64,000 nucleotides of DNA, from the NCBI RefSeq assembly GCF_000938265.1, contig NZ_JYFC01000006.1, positions 62,001-126,000 on the forward strand, given 5' to 3'. The stretch's first letter is position 1, and every line of letters begins with the position of its first letter. Positions 1-8,237 of this stretch are shown piece by piece. The notes under the pieces were generated by a model. The model searched no databases. It saw only the letters and a program-made list of their open reading frames with translations, and had not been told where the DNA came from. The stretch is from Agreia bicolorata (GTDB taxonomy: Bacteria; Actinomycetota; Actinomycetes; Actinomycetales; Microbacteriaceae). The position numbers were made by a program, and so were the translations under genes.

Positions 1-2
1 CC

Positions 3-1166
3 CCGTATCCGACCGGCCCCGAGCAGGGCGGCTCGCACGGTCGACCCCCGGTTCCGCCGATGCCGACGCAGGGGCCCATGCCGACGCAGCCCGCCTATCA
101 GCAGCGGTTCGGTGGCCCACAGCCGCAGCCCACCTTTTCGCCGCCGCCCAAGCCCGTCCGCACACGAGGCATGACGTGGTGGCAGTACCTGATGGTCGGC
201 GTCGCCGCGCTGCTCGCGATCGCGCTTCCCGCCTCGATCGTCATCTACTACACGGCCAACGCTCGACTCATCGCCGATCGCCAGTCGGTAGCCGATTACA
301 CCCCGAGCGACAACATCTCGTCGCTGGTCGAGCGTGCAGACCTGAACGACGTCGGCACATTCATCTTCTATACGAGTCATCCCGAGCTGAACACGGCCAA
401 CGAGTTCAACACGGCCTGCGGAATCCGCCCCGAGCAGTTCCTCCTCGGCTGCTACACGGGTGAGACCATCCATCTCTATGACGTCACCGAGGAGCGCCTC
501 GATGGGCTGCGCGAGGTCACCGCGGCCCACGAGATGCTGCACGCCGCTTTCGACCGCCTCGACAAGAAGTCGCAGGACCATCTGGGCGAACTGCTCGAGA
601 AGGCCTACGAGGAGCACGGAGACGATCCCGAGCTCGCAGACCGCATGGACGCCTATGCCGCGTCGCAACCGGGCACCCGCATCACCGAGCTGCACTCCAT
701 CGTCGGAACTGAATTCGCCGATCTCGACCCTGAACTCGAGGCGTACTACAAGCGCTACTTCAACGACCGCAGCATTGTTGTGGGCCTGCACGCTTCGTAC
801 ATGAAGGTGTTCACCGACCTCGAGCAGCAGACGACAGACCTGTCGAACCAGATTCTCGCGCTCGCAGACGAGATCGAGTCGGATACCAACACGTTCAACG
901 CCGACCAGAACCAACTCAACGCCGACATCGACGCCTTTATCGCCAAGAACCAGGCCTACGGCTACTCCGGCGATCCGGCCGGGTTCGATGCAGACAAGGC
1001 GGCTCTCATCGCCCGCGACTCCGAGCTCGACGCGCGCAGAACAGCGATCAACGACAAGACCACGCGACTCGGAGACCTGCAACAGCAGCTCCGAGACCTC
1101 GACGCCGACGCGCAGGCTCTGAACCGCAGCATCGACTCCACCATCGTTCCTGGCGAGGGAATCTAG
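3..1166 (+). CDS. Membrane-anchored protein with HExxH motif, 5' end outside window
   Basis: The frame is open to the left edge with no stop, so the true start probably lies outside; the first ATG inside is at 60. Counting from that ATG, residues 1-37 are Pro/Gln-rich, 43-65 form one membrane segment, and the rest is predicted to be outside the cell. Residues 157-161 read HEMLH, the HExxH zinc-metalloprotease signature, with Glu210 and Glu218 downstream as possible third ligands. The last 100 residues are coiled-coil-like, rich in Gln, Asp, Leu and Asn. I do not recognise a named family. A gluzincin-type membrane peptidase is an inference from the motif; a structural protein with a chance motif is the alternative. 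Confidence 0.8.
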   Translation, partial: PYPTGPEQGGSHGRPPVPPMPTQGPMPTQPAYQQRFGGPQPQPTFSPPPKPVRTRGMTWWQYLMVGVAALLAIALPASIVIYYTANARLIADRQSVADYTPSDNISSLVERADLNDVGTFIFYTSHPELNTANEFNTACGIRPEQFLLGCYTGETIHLYDVTEERLDGLREVTAAHEMLHAAFDRLDKKSQDHLGELLEKAYEEHGDDPELADRMDAYAASQPGTRITELHSIVGTEFADLDPELEAYYKRYFNDRSIVVGLHASYMKVFTDLEQQTTDLSNQILALADEIESDTNTFNADQNQLNADIDAFIAKNQAYGYSGDPAGFDADKAALIARDSELDARRTAINDKTTRLGDLQQQLRDLDADAQALNRSIDSTIVPGEGI

Positions 1167-1196
1167 CCGCACCCGCACCCGCACCCGCACCCGCAC
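1167..1196. repeat. CCGCAC hexamer tandem repeat, five copies
   Basis: Five perfect copies of CCGCAC follow directly after the stop codon of the HExxH protein gene. The run is a likely slippage site and lies in non-coding sequence. Confidence 0.9.
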
Positions 1197-1200
1197 CCGT

Positions 1201-1221
1201 CCCCTGAGCCTGTCGAAGGGG
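1201..1221 (-). repeat. Short dispersed repeat, TTCGACAGGCTCAGGG type, copy 1
   Basis: This copy reads CCCTGAGCCTGTCGAAGGG on the plus strand. It is the reverse complement of copy 2 at 1386-1409, so the two can form a long-range stem of about 20 bp around 165 nt. A third copy is at 32215-32240. It lies between two convergent genes. Confidence 0.85.
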
Positions 1222-1228
1222 CGCCCGC

Positions 1229-1288
1229 ATCGACTCGGCCCACAAGCGCCGAAAACCCCGGCCTTGCGTGCATGTGCGCCGAGTCGAT
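1229..1288. repeat. Inverted repeat with 10-bp arms between convergent genes
   Basis: ATCGACTCGG (1229-1238) and CCGAGTCGAT (1279-1288) are perfect complements around a 40-nt loop. The structure sits inside the inverted pair of dispersed repeats at 1201 and 1386. Confidence 0.6.
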
Positions 1289-1385
1289 CAAGCGCAGCAA
1301 AGTCAGTCGGCGCAGATGCACCTTCCGCAGCCGACGAGGGTGCCTTTGCGCCTAATCGATGCTCGCGAAGTCTCGCGGCGAAGTG

Positions 1386-1409
1386 CCCCTTCGACAGGCT
1401 CAGGGAACG
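1386..1409 (+). repeat. Short dispersed repeat, TTCGACAGGCTCAGGG type, copy 2
   Basis: TTCGACAGGCTCAGGGAACG lies just beyond the 3' end of the photolyase gene and is inverted relative to copy 1. Confidence 0.85.
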
Positions 1410-1423
1410 ATCGGGCGCGAACC

Positions 1424-2833
1424 CTAGCCCGGCTCGCCCAACGCGCGATCCTTCGAGATCGAGGCGTAGGCATCCAGAGCGGCCTTGCGCGACTCTTTCA
1501 GGTCGACGAGGGGCGGGGGGTAGGTCTCTGCGTCGATGTCGGGCACGAATCGGCGAATGTACTCGCGGGCGGGATCGAACTTCGTGGCCTGAAGCTCGGG
1601 GTTGAACACGCGAAAGTACGGCGCCGCGTCGACTCCCGACCCCGCCACCCACTGCCAGTTCACCGCATTGGCGGCCGGATCGGCGTCGACGAGCGTGTCC
1701 CAGAACCATCGTTCGCCCTCGCGCCAGTCGATGCGCAGATTCTTCACGAGGAACGACGCCACGACCATGCGCACCCGGTTGTGCATGATTCCGGTCTGCC
1801 AGAGTTCGCGCATGCCGGCGTCGACGAGGGGGACTCCTGTGCGGCCCATTTGCCACGCCTCCATCACGACCGGAGAAGGCTCGGCCCACGGAAAATCGTC
1901 GAAGGCCGGTCGCATGTTGGCGTGCGTGATCTGCGGCCAGTGAAAAAGCAGGTGATACGAGAACTCGCGCCACACGAGCTGCCGCAGAAACGCGCTCGCC
2001 CCCTCCGCGGCCCGGGTTCCCTCCGAGGTGCGTCTGTCGAGCGACGCCACGTAAGAGCGGGTCTCGTGCCACACCTGAAACGGGCTGATCTCGCCCCAGC
2101 GCAGATACGGCGAGAGACCGGATGTCGCATCCTGCGCCGGCAGATCCTGCTCGGCCACATACGACGACAGCTCGTCAGACAGGAACGCTCGGAGTCGCTC
2201 GAGCGCCGTCGTCTCGCCCGGCGTCCAGGCCTCGCGCAGGCCTCCCGCCCAGTCAGGCGCTGTGGGCAGCAGAGACCAGTCATCCAGAGCGTCGCTGGTC
2301 ACGCCGGCGAAGAGGGTTGCCTCGTCGACGACGGGCAGCGGATGCCGCGGCTCGGGTTCGGCGAGGCACGACCGGTAGAACGGCGTGAACACACGATAGG
2401 GGGCACCCTGGCCCGTGAGCACGGTCCAGGGCTCGAACAACAGTGACGCCTGAGTGCTTCGCGCCTCGACACCCGCAGCCCGCAGCGATGACTTGATGCC
2501 GGCATCCACGTTTCGTTCGGCCTCGCCGTATCTGCGGTTCCAGAAGACGGCCTTCGCGCCCGTCTCGGTCACGACGGAGTCGATCACGTCGGCGGCCGCG
2601 CCTCGTCGAAGAGTGAGCTCGAGGCCGATGTCGCGCAGCGACGAGGCGAGAGCCTCGAGACTGTGGTGCAGCCACCAGCGGGCCGCGCCGCCCAGTGGCC
2701 TGAGGCCTGAGCTGGCGTCATCCAGAATGTAGAGGCACACGATGGGCTCGCCACGCTGGGCGGCCTCGTGCAAGGCCGGGTTGTCTGCGACCCTCAGATC
2801 GTCGCGAAACCAGACGATGCTGGGTGCGCTCAT
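1424..2833 (-). CDS. phr: Deoxyribodipyrimidine photolyase
   Basis: This is a light-driven, FAD-dependent enzyme that repairs cyclobutane pyrimidine dimers. The protein has 469 residues, normal for class I photolyases. It starts with the alpha/beta antenna-domain signature VWFRDDLRVADNPAL, and the C-terminal FAD domain carries WRWFWDTLVDAD-like and NWQWVAGSGVDAAPYFRVFNP-like blocks that include the conserved tryptophans. The start codon overlaps the stop of the upstream marR-type gene (ATGA), so the two are probably translationally coupled. A cryptochrome-like photoreceptor role cannot be excluded from sequence alone. Confidence 0.95.
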   Translation of the reverse strand: MSAPSIVWFRDDLRVADNPALHEAAQRGEPIVCLYILDDASSGLRPLGGAARWWLHHSLEALASSLRDIGLELTLRRGAAADVIDSVVTETGAKAVFWNRRYGEAERNVDAGIKSSLRAAGVEARSTQASLLFEPWTVLTGQGAPYRVFTPFYRSCLAEPEPRHPLPVVDEATLFAGVTSDALDDWSLLPTAPDWAGGLREAWTPGETTALERLRAFLSDELSSYVAEQDLPAQDATSGLSPYLRWGEISPFQVWHETRSYVASLDRRTSEGTRAAEGASAFLRQLVWREFSYHLLFHWPQITHANMRPAFDDFPWAEPSPVVMEAWQMGRTGVPLVDAGMRELWQTGIMHNRVRMVVASFLVKNLRIDWREGERWFWDTLVDADPAANAVNWQWVAGSGVDAAPYFRVFNPELQATKFDPAREYIRRFVPDIDAETYPPPLVDLKESRKAALDAYASISKDRALGEPG

Positions 2834-3273
2834 CTGGCGGTGACGCTCGCGTAGAGCTTGCCGGTGAGGCGGGCGAGCTCAGTGAGCTCATCGGGTGAGA
2901 GGGCCGTGCTCATGCGGCTCGTGATGGAGCGACCGTGAATGCGAGCGGCGTCGCGGAACAGCGCAAATCCGGCGTCGGTGAGCGAGACCAGGGTTCCGCG
3001 GCCGTCGTTCGGATCGGTGAGCTTCGTGACAAGACCGCGGGCCGACAGCCGGTCGACCAGGCGAGAGATGCTCGGCTGGGTGAGCAGCACGTTCTCGTTC
3101 AATTCCCGGATGCGCAGGGTGCGGTTCTCGCTGCGGGTCAGGGTGAAGAGCACGTCGTATTCATTCAGCGAGATGACGCCGGAGGGGAACTCCGACGCGA
3201 TCTGTCGCATCACGGCGACCTGCGCGCGGAAAAGGGATTCCCACGCGTCGACGGGGGAGGCTGGCTTGGTCAT
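2830..3273 (-). CDS. MarR family transcriptional regulator
   Basis: The protein has 147 residues from the chosen ATG, which has an AGAGG ribosome-binding site about 8 nt upstream. A longer in-frame start at 3345 exists but would add an unusual N-terminus. The winged-helix core is visible as RIRELNENVLLTQPSISRLV followed by the wing DPNDGRGTLVSLTDAG, typical of MarR repressors. It is the first gene of a two-gene operon with phr and may control it or respond to oxidative or phenolic stress. The ligand is unknown. Confidence 0.9.
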   Translation of the reverse strand: MTKPASPVDAWESLFRAQVAVMRQIASEFPSGVISLNEYDVLFTLTRSENRTLRIRELNENVLLTQPSISRLVDRLSARGLVTKLTDPNDGRGTLVSLTDAGFALFRDAARIHGRSITSRMSTALSPDELTELARLTGKLYASVTAR

Positions 3274-3378
3274 GGGGATCCTCTCGTGGCTCCACATTAG
3301 GGCGGCCGCCGAGGAATTCCCGAAAGAGGAGAGGCGGGTTGACATCCCCGCCGAAGTGAGGGGCCCCGCAGACAGACA

Positions 3379-3412
3379 GAAAGCCCGTCGTAGAGGCTAA
3401 CGACGGGCTTTC
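3379..3412. terminator. Bidirectional intrinsic terminator
   Basis: Perfect 13-bp arms GAAAGCCCGTCGT and ACGACGGGCTTTC flank an 8-nt loop, with TCTT after the stem on the plus strand. It separates the marR-phr operon from the lower-GC stretch to the right. Confidence 0.85.
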
Positions 3413-3416
3413 TTCC

Positions 3417-3713
3417 CTTGCACCAAGAGTGTCCTGCAATCACATTCCGCGTTACTTGCCACAGCAAACAACTAACGCTCTAGAACCATATAACGGTTGA
3501 GTAACGGAGCGCTAGTTACCAAAACGTTATTTTGCTGGGAGTTGTCTGTGAGCCCCTGTTTGGGGGTGACTGTCCTTTGGTGTCCAGTACCTCATCGTTG
3601 GCAGGTCGGTCGGAGAGGATGCATGAGGCGGCGGCTTAGACGCGGCTCTCTCCGAGGCCCAGACGGCTTGATGAAGATACCCAAACTGCATAGCTCAGCC
3701 TGTTAGGCGATGG
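3417..3713. other. Lower-GC non-coding stretch
   Basis: I see no convincing gene. Base composition near 3480-3560 is close to even, well below the surrounding sequence, and there are several TAACG/CGTTA words. A 69-codon open frame here has no recognisable features or good ribosome-binding site. Confidence 0.5.
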
Positions 3714-4550
3714 CTATTGTCTGACGGCCGACGCTCTGATCGACTCTTTCATTGCGGTGATGAAGGATGTACGGGCATGCTCGTCGAGCAGGTCGAGCGA
3801 TAGGTACGGGTTGAGGTCTTCCAGCTCCACAAGGAGCAATTCCCCATCTCCTGTGCGGCAGGCATCGACGCGTTGGATGCCGTGTTCGATCGTGTTCCAA
3901 TCGATGAACTGTTGAGCAAAGGTCCAGTCGTCGTCGCTCGCTTGATAGTGCTGCAGCTCCCACCGTTTTGTGGGGTCTGGAGCATTGAGTGCGTATTGCG
4001 GGGTGCGGTCCACGTAGTAGAACGAGACCTCGTATTGGAAATCGATGCGAGGTTGCACGAGCAGATTGTCGTAGTGGAGCGTGGGAAGCTGGTCGCGCTG
4101 CACGACAGTGAGGCCGATCGAGTCAGCTCCCAACTTCGGCTTCGCGATGTATTCGGCAGTGTGGGGAAGTTGCGCGAGGTCGGCGGCGTCGTCGATTGTG
4201 GGGATGACTGGGTATCCGGCTCGGAACAGATCGAGCAGGTACTGCTTACCTGTCTGATCGGCTCGTCCGGTCGGTTCAGTGAACACGCAGATTCCGCGAT
4301 TTCGCGCGGCCTCCCGGAATGCTTCGTACTCAGGCAGGTAGTGAATGACAGGCCCGCTATTGCGCAACACGACGACGTCGAACGCGTCCATCAGCTGCTG
4401 TGCAGCGAGCGGGGGGCAGATCGCGACGTCGAAATCGTCGCCGAGCTGAGTGGAGAGGTAGATGTCCTCGTCGCAGTAGCGTCGGCCCTTCGCTTCGTAA
4501 GCGAGATCGCTGACATACAGGATGCGAAGACGCTGGCGAGCCGCACTCAT
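3714..4550 (-). CDS. ATP-grasp domain protein, ligase of unknown substrate
   Basis: The protein has 278 residues. The ATP-grasp fold is suggested by the block EYIAKPKLGADSIGL (ATP-lysine strand and glycine loop), NLLVQPRIDFQYEVSFYYVD (GE.S-like strand), and the metal-binding segment near residue 250, ELEDLNPYLSL, preceded by QRVDA. RimK and glutathione-synthetase-like members join a carboxylate to an amine via an acyl phosphate. It stands alone in a region of lower GC, flanked by about 300 and 650 bp without clear genes, which suggests recent acquisition. Substrate and partner are not apparent; a peptide-modifying ligase is one option. Confidence 0.75.
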   Translation of the reverse strand: MSAARQRLRILYVSDLAYEAKGRRYCDEDIYLSTQLGDDFDVAICPPLAAQQLMDAFDVVVLRNSGPVIHYLPEYEAFREAARNRGICVFTEPTGRADQTGKQYLLDLFRAGYPVIPTIDDAADLAQLPHTAEYIAKPKLGADSIGLTVVQRDQLPTLHYDNLLVQPRIDFQYEVSFYYVDRTPQYALNAPDPTKRWELQHYQASDDDWTFAQQFIDWNTIEHGIQRVDACRTGDGELLLVELEDLNPYLSLDLLDEHARTSFITAMKESIRASAVRQ

Positions 4551-5207
4551 GCTCGTGCTCCAGGCGATGCGGCTACCGGACCTGGCGCTCGATGGCCAAT
4601 ACGCAAGGGGCGGCTGAGGGTGAGCGGTCTGTAGATAGTTCGCATCGGGATCTCCAGGGCGGGACAGGCAGTCGCGCCGCCGGTCTTGAGGTGGTCAAGT
4701 GATCGAAGTTGCGCTGACGACGTGGTTTGACCGTGTCACGACGGAGCGTTCTGTTCGAGCTACTGCACAGTGGGCTGTGGTCTCCGGACGAGCAGCAGCT
4801 CACTCGGACGTTAGCAGCAGTGACGATGACCGCCACCTGATCTGCGTTTGTCCCGCCCTGAGAATTACCCCCAAAACTCCGGGACCACGCGAGCTTGACC
4901 GGTCGTGCACTTTCTACCGCCGCGACGTCCCCGTCCGACCGGACCTGTCGGCTGACTCCCGGGCGCGACTCTGTGTCCGGTCGAGCAAGACTTTGATCGG
5001 CCGCCGCCCACTTCCGACGGTATGAGGTGTCCCAGGAAGTGCGCACGCACTGCGCTTGGTATCGTTTCGCGTTTTTCCTTTTGGACAAGTTAGTTGCCAC
5101 AACTCGAGCGGCGTCGTTTATTCGACCGATCATGAAATGCCAGGAATCTAGACAGTTCCACCGGACAAATTGAATGGCAATTGGTCAGGTTGAATGGCAA
5201 GGGACAG
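4551..5207. other. Non-coding stretch upstream of the ATP-grasp gene
   Basis: No supportable gene is visible. Long open frames exist on both strands but they overlap one another, are Cys/Arg/Ser-rich without domain signatures, and lack ribosome-binding sites. GC is lower than in the surrounding genes. It could contain the promoter of the ATP-grasp gene or decayed sequence. Confidence 0.5.
5170..5200. repeat. Direct repeat TTGAATGGCAA, two copies
   Basis: TTGAATGGCAA occurs at 5170-5180 and 5190-5200, a 20-bp period (two helical turns). It marks the right edge of the lower-GC islet and could be a protein-binding site or a relic of integration. Confidence 0.55.
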
Positions 5208-5504
5208 CTATGCGCTCGTCGACACGGTCAGCAGCCAGGCGAAACCACCGAACGACACCAGGCCCAGCACGGCGCCAACGATGGAGCCGATCAGGCTGAA
5301 TGTAGGCCACTTGGCTCCGGGCAGGCGGCTCATCCTGAAGCCCTGTGCTGCGAAGAGCAGGGGAACGAAACAGGCGAGTACGGAGAATGTCCACGACCCG
5401 CCCTTTTGTGCCGTCGATGCGACGAGATAGATCGAAAACGCGGCGATGGCAATGCTCAGGATGGCGCAGGCGCGCGCCGATATTGGTTCGTTTTTCGCAC
5501 TCAC
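5208..5504 (-). CDS. Small three-helix membrane protein
   Basis: The protein has 98 residues with three hydrophobic segments (about 11-30, 38-54 and 71-93) and short polar loops, and no catalytic motif. The GTG start is supported by a TAATCT -10 box ending six bases before it, fitting a leaderless transcript. Codon use matches the flanking chromosome. It resembles the many uncharacterised small actinobacterial membrane proteins; its function is unknown. Confidence 0.75.
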   Translation of the reverse strand: MSAKNEPISARACAILSIAIAAFSIYLVASTAQKGGSWTFSVLACFVPLLFAAQGFRMSRLPGAKWPTFSLIGSIVGAVLGLVSFGGFAWLLTVSTSA

Positions 5505-5524
5505 GGATCTAGATTACAGATCCG
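5504..5524 (-). promoter_or_regulatory. Inverted repeat and -10 box at a leaderless start
   Basis: CGGATCT (5504-5510), a 7-nt spacer and AGATCCG (5518-5524) form a perfect dyad. On the minus strand it contains TAATCT (5516-5511), six bases before the GTG start of the small membrane protein. A repressor bound here would cover both the -10 box and the start. Confidence 0.5.
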
Positions 5525-5577
5525 GGTTCGAACACCGCGTGACGATTAAGGGAACGGCTTGCACGCACGTGACCGCT

Positions 5578-6957
5578 CTACGCGATGCGGATGAGCTTCT
5601 TGTTCACGAACTCGTCCATGGCGAGGCGGCCCATCTCGCGGCCGGTGCCGGAGCGCTTCACGCCGCCGAACGGCAGCTCGGCGGCGTCGCCCAGCACGAG
5701 GTTGATCCACACCATGCCGGCATCGATGGCGTCTGCGACGCGTAGCGCCTGCTCCTGATCGGTCGTGTACACGTAGGAGCCGAGCCCGAACGGGGTGTCG
5801 TTCGCCAGCCTGACGGCCTCCTCTTCTGACGATGCGCGATACAGGGCTGCGACCGGTCCGAAGAACTCTTCGTGGAACGCGTCCATCTGCGGCGTCACAT
5901 CTGCGAGCACGGCGGGCGGAAAGAAGTTGCCGTCGGGTTCACCCGACGCGAGGATCGTCGCACCCTGCGCTTGTGCCCGCTCCAACTGCTCGGTGAGCCG
6001 TTCGGTTGCGGCCTCGGATGACAGGGGGCCGAGCTGGGTGCTGTCGGCCATCGGGTCGGCGGGTTGGTTCGCGGTGAATGCAGACGTGAACTTCTCCGCG
6101 AAGGCGTCATACAACTCGTCGATGATGATGAACCGCTTGGCCGCGTTGCACGACTGGCCGTTGTTGTCGAGGCGCGCATTGACCGCGTCGTGAACGGCTG
6201 CGTCGAGGTCGTCGGTGGAGAGCAGGATGAACGGGTCGGAGCCACCGAGCTCGAGGACGACCTTCTTGAGGTGTTTGCCGGCCAGCTCTGCGACGGCCGA
6301 GCCGGCGCGCTCTGATCCGGTGACCGAGACGCCCTGCACGCGCGGGTCGGCAATGACGGTCGCGATCTGGTCGTTGGTCGCGAAGATGTTCACGTAGACC
6401 GAGTCGTGAGCGCCCAGCTCGGCTTCGGCGTCGTCGAAGATCTGCGCGATCGCCGCCGCCGACTCCGGGCATTGTGGTGCGTGCTTGAGCAGGATGGTAT
6501 TGCCGTTGACCACGTTCGGGCCGGCGAAGCGGGCCACCTGGTAGTACGGGAAGTTCCACGGCATGATGCCGAGCAGCACGCCGAGCGACGCGCGGCGCAC
6601 GAAGGCCGAACCGGTGCCGTCGGATAGCTCGATCGGCTCGTCGGCGGAGAAAGCCTCGCCGTTGTCGGCGTAGTACTGGTAGATCGCGGCTGCGAAATCG
6701 ACCTCGCCGAGCGCCTGCTCCAGGGTCTTGCCCATCTCGCGCACAGCGATCTGGGCCAGTTGCTCACGACGCTCGGTGTGAAGCGCTGCGACGCGTGCCA
6801 CCAGTGCAGCCCGCTCGTTGACCGGAACGCGACGAGACCATTCCTCGTGCGCTGCCGAAGCCGACGCGATCGCCTGCCGAAGCTCCTCGTCAGTGATCGT
6901 CGGATAGTCGCGGAGAGTCTCTCCGGTCGCGGGGTTGATGACGGCGTAGTCGCTCAC
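5578..6957 (-). CDS. gabD: NAD(P)-dependent succinate-semialdehyde dehydrogenase
   Basis: The protein has 459 residues of the aldehyde dehydrogenase superfamily. The catalytic Glu is in VVLELGGSDPFIL and the catalytic Cys in NNGQSCNAAKRFI; the N-terminus INPATGETLRDYPTIT is typical of GabD/YneI enzymes. It oxidises succinic semialdehyde to succinate, the last step of the GABA shunt. The matching transaminase, gabT, is 24 kb away on the same strand rather than adjacent. The GTG start has an AGGAG ribosome-binding site 8 nt upstream. Specificity for another aldehyde is possible. Confidence 0.9.
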   Translation of the reverse strand: MSDYAVINPATGETLRDYPTITDEELRQAIASASAAHEEWSRRVPVNERAALVARVAALHTERREQLAQIAVREMGKTLEQALGEVDFAAAIYQYYADNGEAFSADEPIELSDGTGSAFVRRASLGVLLGIMPWNFPYYQVARFAGPNVVNGNTILLKHAPQCPESAAAIAQIFDDAEAELGAHDSVYVNIFATNDQIATVIADPRVQGVSVTGSERAGSAVAELAGKHLKKVVLELGGSDPFILLSTDDLDAAVHDAVNARLDNNGQSCNAAKRFIIIDELYDAFAEKFTSAFTANQPADPMADSTQLGPLSSEAATERLTEQLERAQAQGATILASGEPDGNFFPPAVLADVTPQMDAFHEEFFGPVAALYRASSEEEAVRLANDTPFGLGSYVYTTDQEQALRVADAIDAGMVWINLVLGDAAELPFGGVKRSGTGREMGRLAMDEFVNKKLIRIA

Positions 6958-7063
6958 TGGTGTGCTCCTAAGATCTGAGGTGCTTCTCGTGCGATGCGGT
7001 CTTCGAATTGTAAGAGGCGAAGCCAGCTCCGAGAAGTCCGGCCGAGGTCGTCTCGAAGGTGGG

Positions 7064-8195
7064 TCAGCCTGCCAGGGGGAGAGAATCGGCCCACGGTTGG
7101 CCGCGTTCGAGCTGGGCGCTCAGGGTGAGCACCGAGAGCTCACCATTCGGCGGCCCGATCACCTGCACGCTGAGGGGCATTCCGTCGGCGCTGAACCCGG
7201 CGGGCACGGCGGCGGCCGGATTGCCGAGAACGTTCCACACCGAGGTGTAAGAGCTCACAGGCGTGGCACGTCTTACAGCTGTAAGTGCCCCGGCATCCTG
7301 CAGCTGGCCGATCGGCAAGGCGGCGGTGGGCGTGGTGGGAGTCAGCAGAAGGTCTACCCTGCCGAACAACTCATCAAGAAACGGCTCGCCCAGCCGAGAG
7401 GCGGTTCGCTCTGCCCAGCCTCCGAGCCGACGCAGCGGGCGACCAACGCGTAACAGGTTCCTGGTCCGAGACTCCAGACGTCGGGGCTCGTCGGCGCGGG
7501 CCGCCTCATCTGCGATGCCACCGCTCAGCTGAAGCTGGAACGGCACGCTCAGCTTGGGGTAAGCGGGGTCTGCCTCGATGATCTCGTGGCCGAGCCTCGC
7601 CAGAAGAGCCGCGTTGCGCCTTGAGTCCGAACAGCCCGCACCAGCTGGCGGGCAGCCGAATTGAGCCGCCGCCATCGCCGCCGATGCCGGCGGCCACTAT
7701 GCCGGATGCCACGGCCGCCGCCGTGCCACCGCTCGATCCGGCTGGCGACCTGTCGAGATTCCACGGATTACGAGTCATCCCGAAGGCTTCGCTTTCGGTG
7801 AAAGGCCAGATTCCGAACTCGGGCATGCGGGTCGTGCCGATGAGGACCGCGCCGGCCGCGCGGAGCCTGCGAACCACTTCGCTGTCTGCGAGGGCGGGCG
7901 TCGAGTACGCCGCGCTGCCGTACCGCGTGGGGATTCCGGCGATGTCGTTCTCTTCTTTGACGACCATGGGCACGCCGTGCAGCGGACCGAGATCGGAGGA
8001 GCTGCGGCGCTGGGCATCGAGTGCGTCGGCGCGCAGGCGGGCCTCGTCGGCCATGATCGTGGCGACGGCGTTGAGCGACGAATTGCGGGAGTCGATGACT
8101 TCGAGCGAGTGCTCGACGAGCTCCCGTGCGCTGACCTCGCCCGACGCCGCCCACTCCGCTTGCTGCACAACCGAGCTGTGAGTGAGTTCGCGCAT
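7064..8195 (-). pseudogene. Amidase, broken by internal deletion with frame change
   Basis: Two overlapping minus-strand frames encode the two ends of one amidase-signature enzyme. The N-terminal part (start 8195) retains the Ser-Ser-Lys elements: VPMVVKEEND for the lysine, AGSSGGTAAA and GGDGGGSIRLPA for the serines, ending at GLFGLK. The C-terminal part resumes in another frame near 7622 with RRNAALLARLGHEI and runs to the normal end. Roughly 110 residues that normally separate these blocks are missing, so both a deletion and a frame change lie near 7620. The product should be non-functional. A sequencing error alone would not explain the lost segment. Confidence 0.85.
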
Positions 8196-8237
8196 CTGGC
8201 ACCCGCCTTCGTCTTGTTGCCTACGCTATAGCTCGCC

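Noticed and set aside
1167-1409. Insertion sequence or CRISPR remnant
   Set aside because: No transposase fragment and no regular spacers; only short repeats and dyads.
3497-3706. 69-codon plus-strand frame in the lower-GC stretch
   Set aside because: No signal, domain, conserved look or start signal; probably chance.
3714-4550. Assigning the ATP-grasp protein as a graspetide (omega-ester peptide) ligase
   Set aside because: The ELEDLNP and RVD motifs are common to many ATP-grasp enzymes, and no precursor peptide was found.
4573-5133. 186-codon open frame upstream of the ATP-grasp gene
   Set aside because: It is Cys/Arg/Ser-rich without domain signatures or ribosome-binding site, and overlaps similar frames on the other strand.
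5518-5545. tRNA-like GGGTTCGAAC word
   Set aside because: There are no matching acceptor or anticodon stems around it.
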